Shown piece after piece: positions 22,489 through 31,167 of a stretch of DNA of 48,318 nt. The notes under the pieces were generated by a model. It worked only from the letters and a program-made list of their open reading frames with translations, was not told the origin of the DNA and did not search any database. The position numbers and the translations under genes were made by a program. The stretch comes from a virus. The stretch covers positions 1 to 48,318 of the IMG/VR virus record IMGVR_UViG_3300002835_000311; one strand, 5' to 3'. Numbering within the stretch: position 1 is the stretch's first letter; each line of letters begins with the position of its first letter.

Positions 22489-25400
22489 ATGGCAAAAGCA
22501 AACGTTGCAAACACGCTGGTAGTTCCGACAGAAACAACTGTGTTTCCATATTATGATGATTTTAACGAAGATAAGAATTTTCATCGCATTCTTTTCAGAC
22601 CTGGTTATGCAGTTCAGGCCCGCGAACTTACTCAGCTACAAACTATTTTACAAAATCAGATCGAAAGATTCGGTCGTCATATCTTCGAAAACGGTTCAAT
22701 GGTTATTGGAGGAGAACTATTTTATTCTCCTGAACCTTATGATACTATCAATTTAAGTCCTACTTTTGCTAACACTAACATAGACGTTACTCAATTTGAT
22801 AAAAAACTAATTGTATCTACTGATGCTGCAAATACTATTCAATTTAGAGTATTAAATGTTGAACAAAGAACAGATAGTCAACCACCTATACTTCATGGTA
22901 AGTATATTTCAGGAGATTATTTCTCAAATAATCAAACTTTCATAATTAAAGGTGAAGCAACTAAGGCAAACACCGCAGAATCAAACGTAAACTCTACAAG
23001 TGCTTTTGTGGGCATTAGAGACAGCATTTTCTTTTACAACGGTTATTTTATTAAAGTTCCATATCAGACAACGATTGTTGGCAAACACACAACCGTTGCT
23101 AATGCAAGAATAGGTTTAGAGTTAAGCGATTCTATTGTTACAGAACAATCAGATACCTCATTGCTTGATCCGGCCCAGGAATCTTTCAACTATCAGGCTC
23201 CAGGCGCAGCAAGATATAAGGCCGATCTAGTATTGTCCACTAGAAGTTTAGATAGTGAAGACGATTCAAAATTCATTGAGTTAGGTAGAGTTGAAGGCTT
23301 ATCACTTAGAAACGTAGTAAAGTATCCTATTTACTCCGAAATTGAAGAAGTCCTAGCACGTAGAACTTATGATGAGTCAGGAAACTATACTGTTAAACCT
23401 TTCAATCTAGTTATGTCCGAAGATAGATTTGATGCTGTAAATAACGTTGCTGCGGTTCTTTCTCCCGGCAAAGGATATGTTTATGGTTATGAAATTGAAA
23501 CTTATGGTCCAACTAGTGTCTCCATTAAGAAGGGTAGAACATTAAAATCCGTAGATGCATGGGACTTAAACATGAATTACGGAAATTATGTTATTGTAGA
23601 CGGACTGAAAGGTGTATTTGATACATCTGTGGCTGATGTTTTTGACATTCACTGCGTTTCAACTGCCGATGTCAACTATGATACCAGTGAAACATACAAC
23701 AGAAGTAAAATTGGTTATGGTCGTATCAAAGACTTAGAGTTTTTCTCTGGTGATGTAGATGTGGATGCTAGAAAGTATGAGTTCTATATTTTAGATACCA
23801 ACTTTATTAATATTTCATCAGACGTTGCAGCTACTTTAGGAACAAGTAATGTTATCCTGAGTTCAAATAACTTGTTAACAAGAATATCTGGCGCATATGA
23901 TGGAGCACTGTTAAGAATTACAAGTGGTCCAGGTGCAGGATATTCTTATAATATCGAATCATATAATGCTACAACAAATACATTTACATTAACAACAAAT
24001 TTCTTTGAAACTCCAACAAGCGATTCTAAAGCCGCAATTGAGTTTAATTTTGGTAGTGCTGATTCTTTTGTTAAGAAATATCCATATACTTCTGGAGCAA
24101 CATCAAATGCTTCCGCAAATATTACCACATTAAACAAGTCGGGTAGTATTTCTACTGGTTCAGCGTTTATCGGCGAAGCGTCTCTAAGCACTCTTCTTTT
24201 TGATTTACCCGACACATATATTGCTTATGGTGCTAATGGTATAACCAATGCTGTATATTCATACAGAAGAAAATACACAACTACGTTTACTGCTGGTGTA
24301 TCTACAGCCATTCAAGTGGACAATAATGAAAATTTCCTTGGTGCAACATCATCAAGCAATATTTCATCTACTATCATGAATAACTTCTTGGTTGTCTGCA
24401 CAGATAAAGGCGTAAGTGCTAGAGCAAACGGAGATATAATAAAGCCAACCGTAACAGTATCAGGATCACCAGAACAAGCAGTATTTGAAACTGGAAATAC
24501 AGATGTTAATGATACATTCTCAGCAACAATTTTCGCAAAAGTAGAATTTGATCCTGGTGTTGTTCCGAAGCAAAAAACATTACATCTAATGAAAAATGAT
24601 GTTGTTTCTAGCAATACTCCAGTTCAGTTATATAGTCCAACAACAGGATCAACTGCAAATGTATACTTGACAGACGGACAAGTCATCATATCTAATCCTT
24701 CTAGAGAGACTGGCGTTCGTGAAAGTTTATACATTTCCGATGTTACTGCCGTTAGAATTTATGATATGGGAGGACAAGATGTTGACGGATTAGAAGTTCC
24801 ACCAGCAGGAACATCTATAACTGCTTACACCGATGTCACAGACAGATTTGAACTTGATAGTGGTCAAAAAGACAATTTCTATGATCACGCATCTATCAGA
24901 TTGCGTCCAAACTATGCATCATGCCGTGGACCACTAATTGTTTGCTGTCGTTATTATGAACATTCAGCAATTTCTTCTGGCGGCGGCGGATACTTTTCTG
25001 TGGACTCATATCCTAATCTAGCTACGTCTATATACGAAAACGGTAAATACTTGGGCGATGGATATTCAATAATTCCACAATATGTTAAGACAGATGGAAC
25101 AGTTGTTGAACTAAGAGATTGTATTGACTTTAGACCAGTCCGTGAAAATGGAACAAACACTTCACCAAACTTTACATTACAGGGTGTAAAAATTCCTTTG
25201 CCGACTACAGATTTTGAACTAGATTATGAATATTATCTTGGTCGTAAAGATTTGATTGTTTTGGATAGAGGTGGAAAGTTCTTAGTTATTGAGGGCATAC
25301 CTAATAAGTATCCTCAAGAGCCGACTGCTCCAGCCACAGCAATGGTACTTTATTCTTTGAGTATTCCTCCATACACAGAATATCCAAGCAATGTTTCTGT

Positions 25401-25971
25401 TAAATACGTAGACAATAAACGTTACACAATGAGAGACATAGGTAAAATTGAAAAAAGAGTTGAAAATCTAGAATATTATGTCTCACTCAATACTTTGGAA
25501 AAGAATGCGTTAGACATTACTATTCCTGACGTTGATGGTCTAGACAGAACAAAATATGGTATATTTGTTGACAGCTTTACATCTCACGTTCTAGGTAATC
25601 CTTCTTTAACTGATTACTCTTGCGCTATGAATTTCCAAGAAGGATGGTTGCAAAATCAAACTGAGACTTTAGGAGTAACACTAAAAGCTAATAGTGATGC
25701 TCCAGGATGGACAGGATGTACAATTACAGCAAACAAAATTTTGTTGAACTACGATGAAACTTCTTTCCTTACACAGAATAGCGCAAGTAAGTTTGCTCCA
25801 CTGGCCGAGTTCTTGTATGCAAGTTTCCAAGGTAATATTATAATGAGTCCAGAATCAGATATATGGCATTCAACAACTCAAGCTCCAGATATTATAATAA
25901 CAGATGAGGGGCTTGGAAAACTTACCTTTGATAAAATATATCAGAGTATTGTAGACTCACAAAGTAGATAA
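22489..25971 (+). CDS. DUF4815-type virion structural protein (gp10-region)
   Basis: 1160 residues. The N-terminus PYYDDFNEDKNFHRILFRPGYAVQARELTQLQ followed by ILQNQIERFGRHIFENG is the signature of the DUF4815 family of cyanophage-type structural proteins. The protein is beta-rich throughout with aromatic repeats, no signal peptide and only weakly separated domains. An alpha-helical ending (YTMRDIGKIEKRVENLEYYVSLNTLEKNAL near residues 980-1010) looks like a trimeric coiled coil. It is likely a baseplate wedge or fibre-attachment protein taking the place of T4 gp9/gp10. Confidence 0.75.
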   Translation: MAKANVANTLVVPTETTVFPYYDDFNEDKNFHRILFRPGYAVQARELTQLQTILQNQIERFGRHIFENGSMVIGGELFYSPEPYDTINLSPTFANTNIDVTQFDKKLIVSTDAANTIQFRVLNVEQRTDSQPPILHGKYISGDYFSNNQTFIIKGEATKANTAESNVNSTSAFVGIRDSIFFYNGYFIKVPYQTTIVGKHTTVANARIGLELSDSIVTEQSDTSLLDPAQESFNYQAPGAARYKADLVLSTRSLDSEDDSKFIELGRVEGLSLRNVVKYPIYSEIEEVLARRTYDESGNYTVKPFNLVMSEDRFDAVNNVAAVLSPGKGYVYGYEIETYGPTSVSIKKGRTLKSVDAWDLNMNYGNYVIVDGLKGVFDTSVADVFDIHCVSTADVNYDTSETYNRSKIGYGRIKDLEFFSGDVDVDARKYEFYILDTNFINISSDVAATLGTSNVILSSNNLLTRISGAYDGALLRITSGPGAGYSYNIESYNATTNTFTLTTNFFETPTSDSKAAIEFNFGSADSFVKKYPYTSGATSNASANITTLNKSGSISTGSAFIGEASLSTLLFDLPDTYIAYGANGITNAVYSYRRKYTTTFTAGVSTAIQVDNNENFLGATSSSNISSTIMNNFLVVCTDKGVSARANGDIIKPTVTVSGSPEQAVFETGNTDVNDTFSATIFAKVEFDPGVVPKQKTLHLMKNDVVSSNTPVQLYSPTTGSTANVYLTDGQVIISNPSRETGVRESLYISDVTAVRIYDMGGQDVDGLEVPPAGTSITAYTDVTDRFELDSGQKDNFYDHASIRLRPNYASCRGPLIVCCRYYEHSAISSGGGGYFSVDSYPNLATSIYENGKYLGDGYSIIPQYVKTDGTVVELRDCIDFRPVRENGTNTSPNFTLQGVKIPLPTTDFELDYEYYLGRKDLIVLDRGGKFLVIEGIPNKYPQEPTAPATAMVLYSLSIPPYTEYPSNVSVKYVDNKRYTMRDIGKIEKRVENLEYYVSLNTLEKNALDITIPDVDGLDRTKYGIFVDSFTSHVLGNPSLTDYSCAMNFQEGWLQNQTETLGVTLKANSDAPGWTGCTITANKILLNYDETSFLTQNSASKFAPLAEFLYASFQGNIIMSPESDIWHSTTQAPDIIITDEGLGKLTFDKIYQSIVDSQSR

Positions 25972-25977
25972 TAAATA
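25970..25977 (+). promoter_or_regulatory. Late-promoter-like AATAAATA before 26000
   Basis: AATAAATA lies 22 bases upstream of the ATG at 26000, overlapping the previous stop codon region. The spacing resembles the TATAAATA promoters at 11114 and 44065. There is no strong Shine-Dalgarno (AAAAGG at 25983-25988 is the best candidate). Confidence 0.4.
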
Positions 25978-25999
25978 GTGTAAAAAGGTTTTTCTAAAA

Positions 26000-28900
26000 A
26001 TGGCAACAAGCAGCATCGTAACCTCAGCGTCAGCAAAAATTCCTAGAAGTGCGCCGCCAACTTCTTATCAAACGTTACAGGACAACGCTCAAACTGTAAC
26101 GAACACAACGACCGTTGATAAAACTGCAGGAAACATTTTGACGGGCGTTTCTATCATTCCTTATATGAGATCGATAGCAATTGACTTTCTTGGATATAGA
26201 TTGCGTCCAAATAGAGAAATTTGGTTTTACTTTGATGGAGTCGGTGTTAACAGATTCGTTCAGAGACCAAACATAATTGAGGTTAAATCTAGTAATACTG
26301 TATCCGATCTTAGAAGTGGCTCTCAAAAAGTTTTAAATATAGGTTCGGCTGCTGCAAGAATTTTGCATGTGGAAAGAGACCTTGATTCTGGAAATTCTAT
26401 TTTTTATGTTTCTGAATTTACTTCTCCAAGCGTTTTTGCGGAAAATGATACAGTTATTGTAAATATACCAGGAGGATATACAACTTCACTTTATAACTAC
26501 AGTCACTATTCTGGACTTGTACAAGCAAATACCACAAACACGGAAATTGTCATGTCATCTGACGCTAATGCAGCAACAGATGAATATTATCTAGGTAATA
26601 CAATAACAATTCTAAATGGAACTAACGCAGGACAATCTGCCGAAATTGTAAGTTATAACTGTTTGTCTAGAATTGCGTATGTTAATCCAGCCTTAAATAT
26701 AAATCCTAATGATGATCAACTTATCTACACAATTGGTGATTACAGATCATGGTATGCATCAAATAATCATCCTTCTTCTTACACAACATCAAGAGGAATG
26801 ATATCGGGCGTTCTTCATATTCCTGATCCTAACAAAAATCCAGATTCTAAATTTAAGACTGGCGATAAGATATTCAGAATTATAGACAATCCTGTTTTTG
26901 GACTAAACGATCCAAATCTAGGTGTTGGTAGAGATACAACAAGAGCAGAATATCGTTTTGTGGCTGACGGCCTAGATCAATCTATTGCACAAATTCTTAT
27001 ACGTAAAGATGATCCAGATGTGCCAGTACCTTCACCTACTCCAACAAGAAGTTTTACGCCAACACAAACAAAAACTTTACCGGTAACACCAATAACTCCT
27101 ACGCCAACTAAAACTAGTTCGAATCCTATTACGCCTACTAGAACAAATACGCCAGATCCTACGAATACTCCAACAAGAACTGTGGGTGTTGGTCCAGTGT
27201 CGCAGCCAACTCGGACACCAACTAAAGTACCGCCAGACACTTCGCCATTGCCAGTTACAAAGACGCCGGCTAAAACTCCGACTAAGACGCCGCCTAAAAC
27301 TCCGTCTAAGACGCCGCCTCAAGTATCAAAGAGTAATTCTAGAAAATGTACAGCCAAATATGTTACTCAATATCTAGGAAGAGGCGAGTGGACGAGAAGT
27401 TGTAGTTCATGTTGTCCATCTACTGGTTCATATGGATTAAGCACAGGTAGCGATCAGTATCCAGGACAACCAGATCAAAACGCAGGTTGCCAAGGAAGGA
27501 ATGATCCGATTGCACAAACGTTCTTTGTTTCAGGAAGAGACGCTCCCGACGGACTCTTTATATCTTCTGTTGACTTGTTCTTCAAGAATAAGGGCGAGTT
27601 ACTTCCTATAGAAGTCCAAATTAGACCAGTTCAAAATGGAATACCAAGAAACGATGTAATTATTCCTGGAGCTACGACTACGGTTGATATTGAAGACATA
27701 AATGTATCTAATTTTCCAAATACATCTAATTCTTTGACTGCAACTAGATTTACATTCCCAAGTCCTGTTTATCTAAACGCAGGATATGAATATGCTATTG
27801 TTGCTGTTACTGACGATTTTGGTTATGACTATTATTCAGCAGAATTGGGTGGAACTGTTATTGGAACTGATAGAAAAATATCTAAACAGCCACATCTTGG
27901 CACATTCCTTAAGTCTCAGATGAATGGTTCTGCGGCAGGCACGTGGACGCCATTAGCAAACGAAGACTTGATGTTTGTTTTGAATAAAGCACAGTTTACA
28001 TCAACATCAGGTACAGCGATATTTGATGAGGATAAGGTTGCGCTTTATAAAGAAATTTCATCAAACGTTGCTTATAATGCATTTGATGATTTGAAGGCCA
28101 ATACTTATTATGATGCTCTCCATTTAAGATCAGATGCAATTGAAATTAATAACACTAAACTTAGTTATTATTTCAAAGGTACATCAAATACAACTAAGGT
28201 ACTAGACACAACTTATACCAACTTTAATCCTGATAAGAGATTTGATCTGGAAGAAAGAAAGATTATATTTAATCCGCAACTGGAAAATAAATCCATGACT
28301 GTGCGTATTGATCTTTCTACCAAGAATCCGGACGTTTCTCCTGTAATCTATCACAATAGACAAAACATGATAACTATTGAGAACTTGATAAACGACACAG
28401 GATTGACTGCCGACAGATTTACAATTACAAGTCCTGGTGAAGAATACTATGATACTGCACCTCTTACTATCACAAGTAATGTAGGATATGGTGCTAATGG
28501 TTGGGCTATAGTTGATCCTGAAACAAGAAAAATATCTTCTATCTACATCGATAGTCCTGGTGTAGGATACGTTGATGATGTTGTCGTTACAGTTGGTGGT
28601 GAAAACGGAATTGGAGCAAATGTTAGCGTATCAACGGAAACTGGTTCATCTGGTGGTCCAGCTTTAGCTAGATACATCTCAAAGACAGTCACTCTGCTTG
28701 ATGGATTTGATGCGGGCGATTTGAGAATTTTCTTGACAGCCGTTAAACCGCCAGGATCAAATGTTAACGTATACTATAAGGTACGTAACGCTCTTGATCC
28801 GCAAAAGATTGAAGACCGCGATTGGGTACGCATGACTCAAAAGACAAGTCAGTACACGTTCTCGGTAAACAGACAACCTGTTGAATATGAGTATAGACCA

Positions 28901-29065
28901 TCTCTAACATCCAATAATATTACATATTCAACAGATACGACAACATACAAAACTTTCAATCAGTTTGCTATCAAGATAGTTCTGTCTTCTAGAAGCACTG
29001 TGGCAAATTCTATTCCTTATGTTCTAGACGTTCGTGCAACAGCCCTTCCAGAGGATGCATATTGA
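26000..29065 (+). CDS. Large tail/baseplate structural protein with PT-rich linker and Cys-rich insert
   Basis: 1021 residues. The N-terminus (SIIPYMRSIAIDFLGYRLRPNREIWFYFDGVGVN) resembles the second large structural protein paired with DUF4815 proteins in cyanophages. Residues about 342-441 are a Pro/Thr/Lys linker of TPT, TKTP and PPKTP repeats. A Cys-rich stretch (about 449-496, with CSSCC) follows. The part from about 500 (NDPIAQTFFVSGRDAPDGLFISSVDLFF) is again conserved structural sequence, so linker and Cys-rich stretch look inserted. A Gly-rich module recurs near 810-885. It could be a receptor-facing wedge or fibre base. The exact role is unknown. Confidence 0.7.
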   Translation: MATSSIVTSASAKIPRSAPPTSYQTLQDNAQTVTNTTTVDKTAGNILTGVSIIPYMRSIAIDFLGYRLRPNREIWFYFDGVGVNRFVQRPNIIEVKSSNTVSDLRSGSQKVLNIGSAAARILHVERDLDSGNSIFYVSEFTSPSVFAENDTVIVNIPGGYTTSLYNYSHYSGLVQANTTNTEIVMSSDANAATDEYYLGNTITILNGTNAGQSAEIVSYNCLSRIAYVNPALNINPNDDQLIYTIGDYRSWYASNNHPSSYTTSRGMISGVLHIPDPNKNPDSKFKTGDKIFRIIDNPVFGLNDPNLGVGRDTTRAEYRFVADGLDQSIAQILIRKDDPDVPVPSPTPTRSFTPTQTKTLPVTPITPTPTKTSSNPITPTRTNTPDPTNTPTRTVGVGPVSQPTRTPTKVPPDTSPLPVTKTPAKTPTKTPPKTPSKTPPQVSKSNSRKCTAKYVTQYLGRGEWTRSCSSCCPSTGSYGLSTGSDQYPGQPDQNAGCQGRNDPIAQTFFVSGRDAPDGLFISSVDLFFKNKGELLPIEVQIRPVQNGIPRNDVIIPGATTTVDIEDINVSNFPNTSNSLTATRFTFPSPVYLNAGYEYAIVAVTDDFGYDYYSAELGGTVIGTDRKISKQPHLGTFLKSQMNGSAAGTWTPLANEDLMFVLNKAQFTSTSGTAIFDEDKVALYKEISSNVAYNAFDDLKANTYYDALHLRSDAIEINNTKLSYYFKGTSNTTKVLDTTYTNFNPDKRFDLEERKIIFNPQLENKSMTVRIDLSTKNPDVSPVIYHNRQNMITIENLINDTGLTADRFTITSPGEEYYDTAPLTITSNVGYGANGWAIVDPETRKISSIYIDSPGVGYVDDVVVTVGGENGIGANVSVSTETGSSGGPALARYISKTVTLLDGFDAGDLRIFLTAVKPPGSNVNVYYKVRNALDPQKIEDRDWVRMTQKTSQYTFSVNRQPVEYEYRPSLTSNNITYSTDTTTYKTFNQFAIKIVLSSRSTVANSIPYVLDVRATALPEDAY
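27024..27322 (+). repeat. Pro/Thr linker-coding degenerate repeats
   Basis: About 300 bases of degenerate short repeats such as ACTAAGACGCCGCCTAAAAC and CCAACAAGAACT encode TPT, TKTP and PPKTPSKTPP units. It is the longest low-complexity stretch in the window outside the fibres. Repeats of this kind change length by slippage. It also creates long open frames on the other strand that are not genes. Confidence 0.8.
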
Positions 29066-29304
29066 TGGAAAATTTGGCTAAAGTAAAAGAACACGAAGAA
29101 CTTAGAAAAGACATGCATAATGGAGCAATTCTATTGTCTGACAGAAACATAGCAAATGAATATAGAAGTCGTAAGGCCATGATGAACAATGTGCGCGATG
29201 TTAGTGCTGAGATAAATAGTATAAAAGAAAAGCTATCTGATTTGGAATCAGTCAAAACAGATATGCAGGAAATAAAAGAACTCCTAAGAGGATTGGCAAA
29301 GTAA
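29065..29304 (+). CDS. Small coiled-coil protein between structural genes
   Basis: 79 residues from ATG 29065; a TTG one codon upstream is possible but TGATG overlap with the previous stop favours the ATG. The protein is charged and helical, with heptad-like spacing in residues 45-78 (INSIKEKLSDLESVKTDMQ, then EIKELLRGL). No family is recognised. It lies between a wedge/fibre-base protein and the first fibre, in a tight operon. It may be a chaperone or a small fibre-attachment coil. Both are guesses from position. Confidence 0.65.
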   Translation: MENLAKVKEHEELRKDMHNGAILLSDRNIANEYRSRKAMMNNVRDVSAEINSIKEKLSDLESVKTDMQEIKELLRGLAK

Positions 29305-29305
29305 A

Positions 29306-30589
29306 ATGGCACTAGCAAATGTCACACTAAACAACACATTTGATGAGTGGCGCAATCTCACAAATCAAGTAATTCATTTTGTCAATGATATAGATGGACA
29401 ACAACTTCTTGCTCTTGGTCCAACTTTAGCCAATACAGCTAGAGATGCTGCTAATAGTGCAACATTGTTAGCTAATGCTGGAATAATTCAGGCTAATACT
29501 GCTAGAGTCCATGCCAATGCTGCTCACGCATCTGCTAATGCCGGAATGCTACAGGCTAATACAGCTAGAGATCATGCTAATACAGCACATGCATCTGCCA
29601 ACGCAGGACTATTACAGGCTAACACAGCTAGAGATCATGCTAATGCAGCTTTCTTAGCGGCTAACAGCGGAACATCAACAACAAGTGCATTCGCTCAGGC
29701 CAATACAGCTAGAGATCAAGCTAATGCAGCATATTCCGCAGCAAATGCCGCAACTTCAACCTCTTCAATTCAGGCATTTATTCAAGCAAATACTGCTAGA
29801 GATCATGCCAATGCTTCATTTACAAAAGCCAATACAGGACTAGCAAACACTTCAGGAATCGCTTTTGCCGGAAACATGCAATTTCCAACAGGCAATTTGT
29901 CCATAGGCGAAGGCGACACTCAGGGCATTAGACTACATGTTAACAGTTGGATCGGCGTAGCTAACGTTTTCCCTCAAGTCGAAATTATGGGCGGTTCACA
30001 GTTCATACAGTTCAACTCTAATACAAGCGTTGGAGCTTGGAATGACTTGATGCTAGATAGAGATTTATCTATTATCTTTAGTAAAGGAACTTCTGATGAT
30101 GGTGCAAATCTTGTAATTGGACCATGGACAGACAGTTCGTTTGGTTATAAGCAAGACGGCGCAGGTCGTCATGGTTTCAATACATCAAATCCAAGACAAG
30201 TTCTAGACGCTAACGGTTCAGCCAATATTTCCGGTTCATTGCTTGTATGGAATACACGTTCCGATCAAGCAATGAATGTTGTTCCAACAGTAACGGCTTC
30301 TTTTGTTCAAGCCAACACAGCAAGAAATCAAGCAAATGATGCATATACAAGAGCAAATACTGGTGTAACTGTTATACAAACAGATGCGCTATCTGCAACA
30401 AGATACATTATATTTACAGATAAAACAACAGGAACACTTGCTAATGCTAATGTTGCTACGGCTCTGTCGTATAATCCATCTAGCGGGTCTCTAGTTGCAA
30501 CATCTTTAAAGTCTTCCGCTCTTTATGATAGTTCTGATAGACAGCTATTGATTAAAGATTCTACTGGAACTGTTGTGTGGGGTAACTAA
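29306..30589 (+). CDS. Tail fibre protein with ANTARDHANAA-type repeats
   Basis: 427 residues. The N-terminus (LNNTFDEWRNLTNQVIHFVNDIDG) is the kind seen in cyanophage-type fibre proteins. Residues 41-185 are 11- to 22-residue repeats based on QANTARDHANAAH and ASANAG, probably a long trimeric rod. A beta-rich head follows. The last 22 residues (LYDSSDRQLLIKDSTGTVVWGN) recur at the C-terminus of the fibre at 33217. No receptor-binding domain family is recognised. A role in host attachment is likely. Confidence 0.8.
   Translation: MALANVTLNNTFDEWRNLTNQVIHFVNDIDGQQLLALGPTLANTARDAANSATLLANAGIIQANTARVHANAAHASANAGMLQANTARDHANTAHASANAGLLQANTARDHANAAFLAANSGTSTTSAFAQANTARDQANAAYSAANAATSTSSIQAFIQANTARDHANASFTKANTGLANTSGIAFAGNMQFPTGNLSIGEGDTQGIRLHVNSWIGVANVFPQVEIMGGSQFIQFNSNTSVGAWNDLMLDRDLSIIFSKGTSDDGANLVIGPWTDSSFGYKQDGAGRHGFNTSNPRQVLDANGSANISGSLLVWNTRSDQAMNVVPTVTASFVQANTARNQANDAYTRANTGVTVIQTDALSATRYIIFTDKTTGTLANANVATALSYNPSSGSLVATSLKSSALYDSSDRQLLIKDSTGTVVWGN
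29426..29850 (+). repeat. Fibre rod repeats, copy 1
   Basis: Imperfect direct repeats such as CAGGCTAATACAGCTAGAGA followed by TCATGCTAATGC encode the QANTARDHANA units. The unit length is about 66 bases at the start (29480-29640), then irregular. Similar units recur in the fibres at 31168 and 33217, so unequal recombination between fibre genes is possible. Confidence 0.75.
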
Positions 30590-30590
30590 T

Positions 30591-30929
30591 ATGGCAGCAT
30601 ATGTAGAACTTATAATGGACCAAGGAGCATCGTTCAATAACGTCATCAATCTTACTGATGATTTGAGCAATGCGTCTTTGAATATCCTTGGTTATACAGT
30701 TCGCAGTCAAATGCGCCGTTCTTATTATTCAGCAAACGCGACGGCTAACATCACTTGTACTATTACTAATAGTTCAAATGGCGAAATTACCATGTCCGTG
30801 ACAGCGGCAAACACAACTCTAATAAAAGCGGGTCGTTATCTTTTTGACCTGGAAACTGTCGATACGAATGGAATTGTAAGTAGAGTGCTTGAAGGAATTA
30901 TCACAGTAACCCCTCAAATTACGAGATAA
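30591..30929 (+). CDS. Small beta-rich fibre-associated protein
   Basis: 112 residues from ATG 30591, right after the fibre stop codon; a GTG 18 bases earlier is not needed. The pattern LIMDQGASFNNVINLTDD, GYTVRSQMRRSY, GEITMSVTAANTTLIKAGRYLFDLE and VSRVLEGIITVTP fits a small all-beta protein common among T4-type fibre genes, resembling the N-terminal Ig-like modules of other fibre and baseplate proteins. It is probably a fibre accessory or a short decoration protein. Confidence 0.65.
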   Translation: MAAYVELIMDQGASFNNVINLTDDLSNASLNILGYTVRSQMRRSYYSANATANITCTITNSSNGEITMSVTAANTTLIKAGRYLFDLETVDTNGIVSRVLEGIITVTPQITR

Positions 30930-30932
30930 CCA

Positions 30933-31166
30933 ATGGGCACGAAAGTAATACTAAGGTCTACAACTCCAAATAGAGTTTCGATAAATAATCAGCAAAGGTC
31001 TACGGTCAGAACCGTGGCCGTTGCTTCTACACAAGTAGACAGACTATCTGAACTAACTGACGTTGATACCTCAGATGCCGATAACAATGAGGTGCTAGTA
31101 TATGATGAAACGCTAAATAAATATGTTATTAAAACTATACCAGCGGTAGACGGAGGAACGTTCTAA
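30933..31166 (+). CDS. Small fibre-associated protein ending DGGTF
   Basis: 77 residues. A basic N-terminal half (KVILRSTTPNRVSINNQQRS) is followed by LSELTDVDTSDADNNEVLVYDETLNKYV, a motif usual near the ends of cyanophage-type fibres. The C-terminus IPAVDGGTF shares its last five residues with the next fibre protein. It starts 3 bases after the previous gene. It may be a docking subunit that joins fibre segments, or a remnant of a longer fibre gene. No independent function is recognised. Confidence 0.6.
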   Translation: MGTKVILRSTTPNRVSINNQQRSTVRTVAVASTQVDRLSELTDVDTSDADNNEVLVYDETLNKYVIKTIPAVDGGTF

Positions 31167-31167
31167 A

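Noticed and set aside
26977-27322. Long open frames on the (-) strand opposite the PT linker (Arg-rich and Val/Gly-rich)
   Set aside because: They are mirror images of the Pro/Thr codon repeats, with no ribosome site and no recognisable protein pattern.
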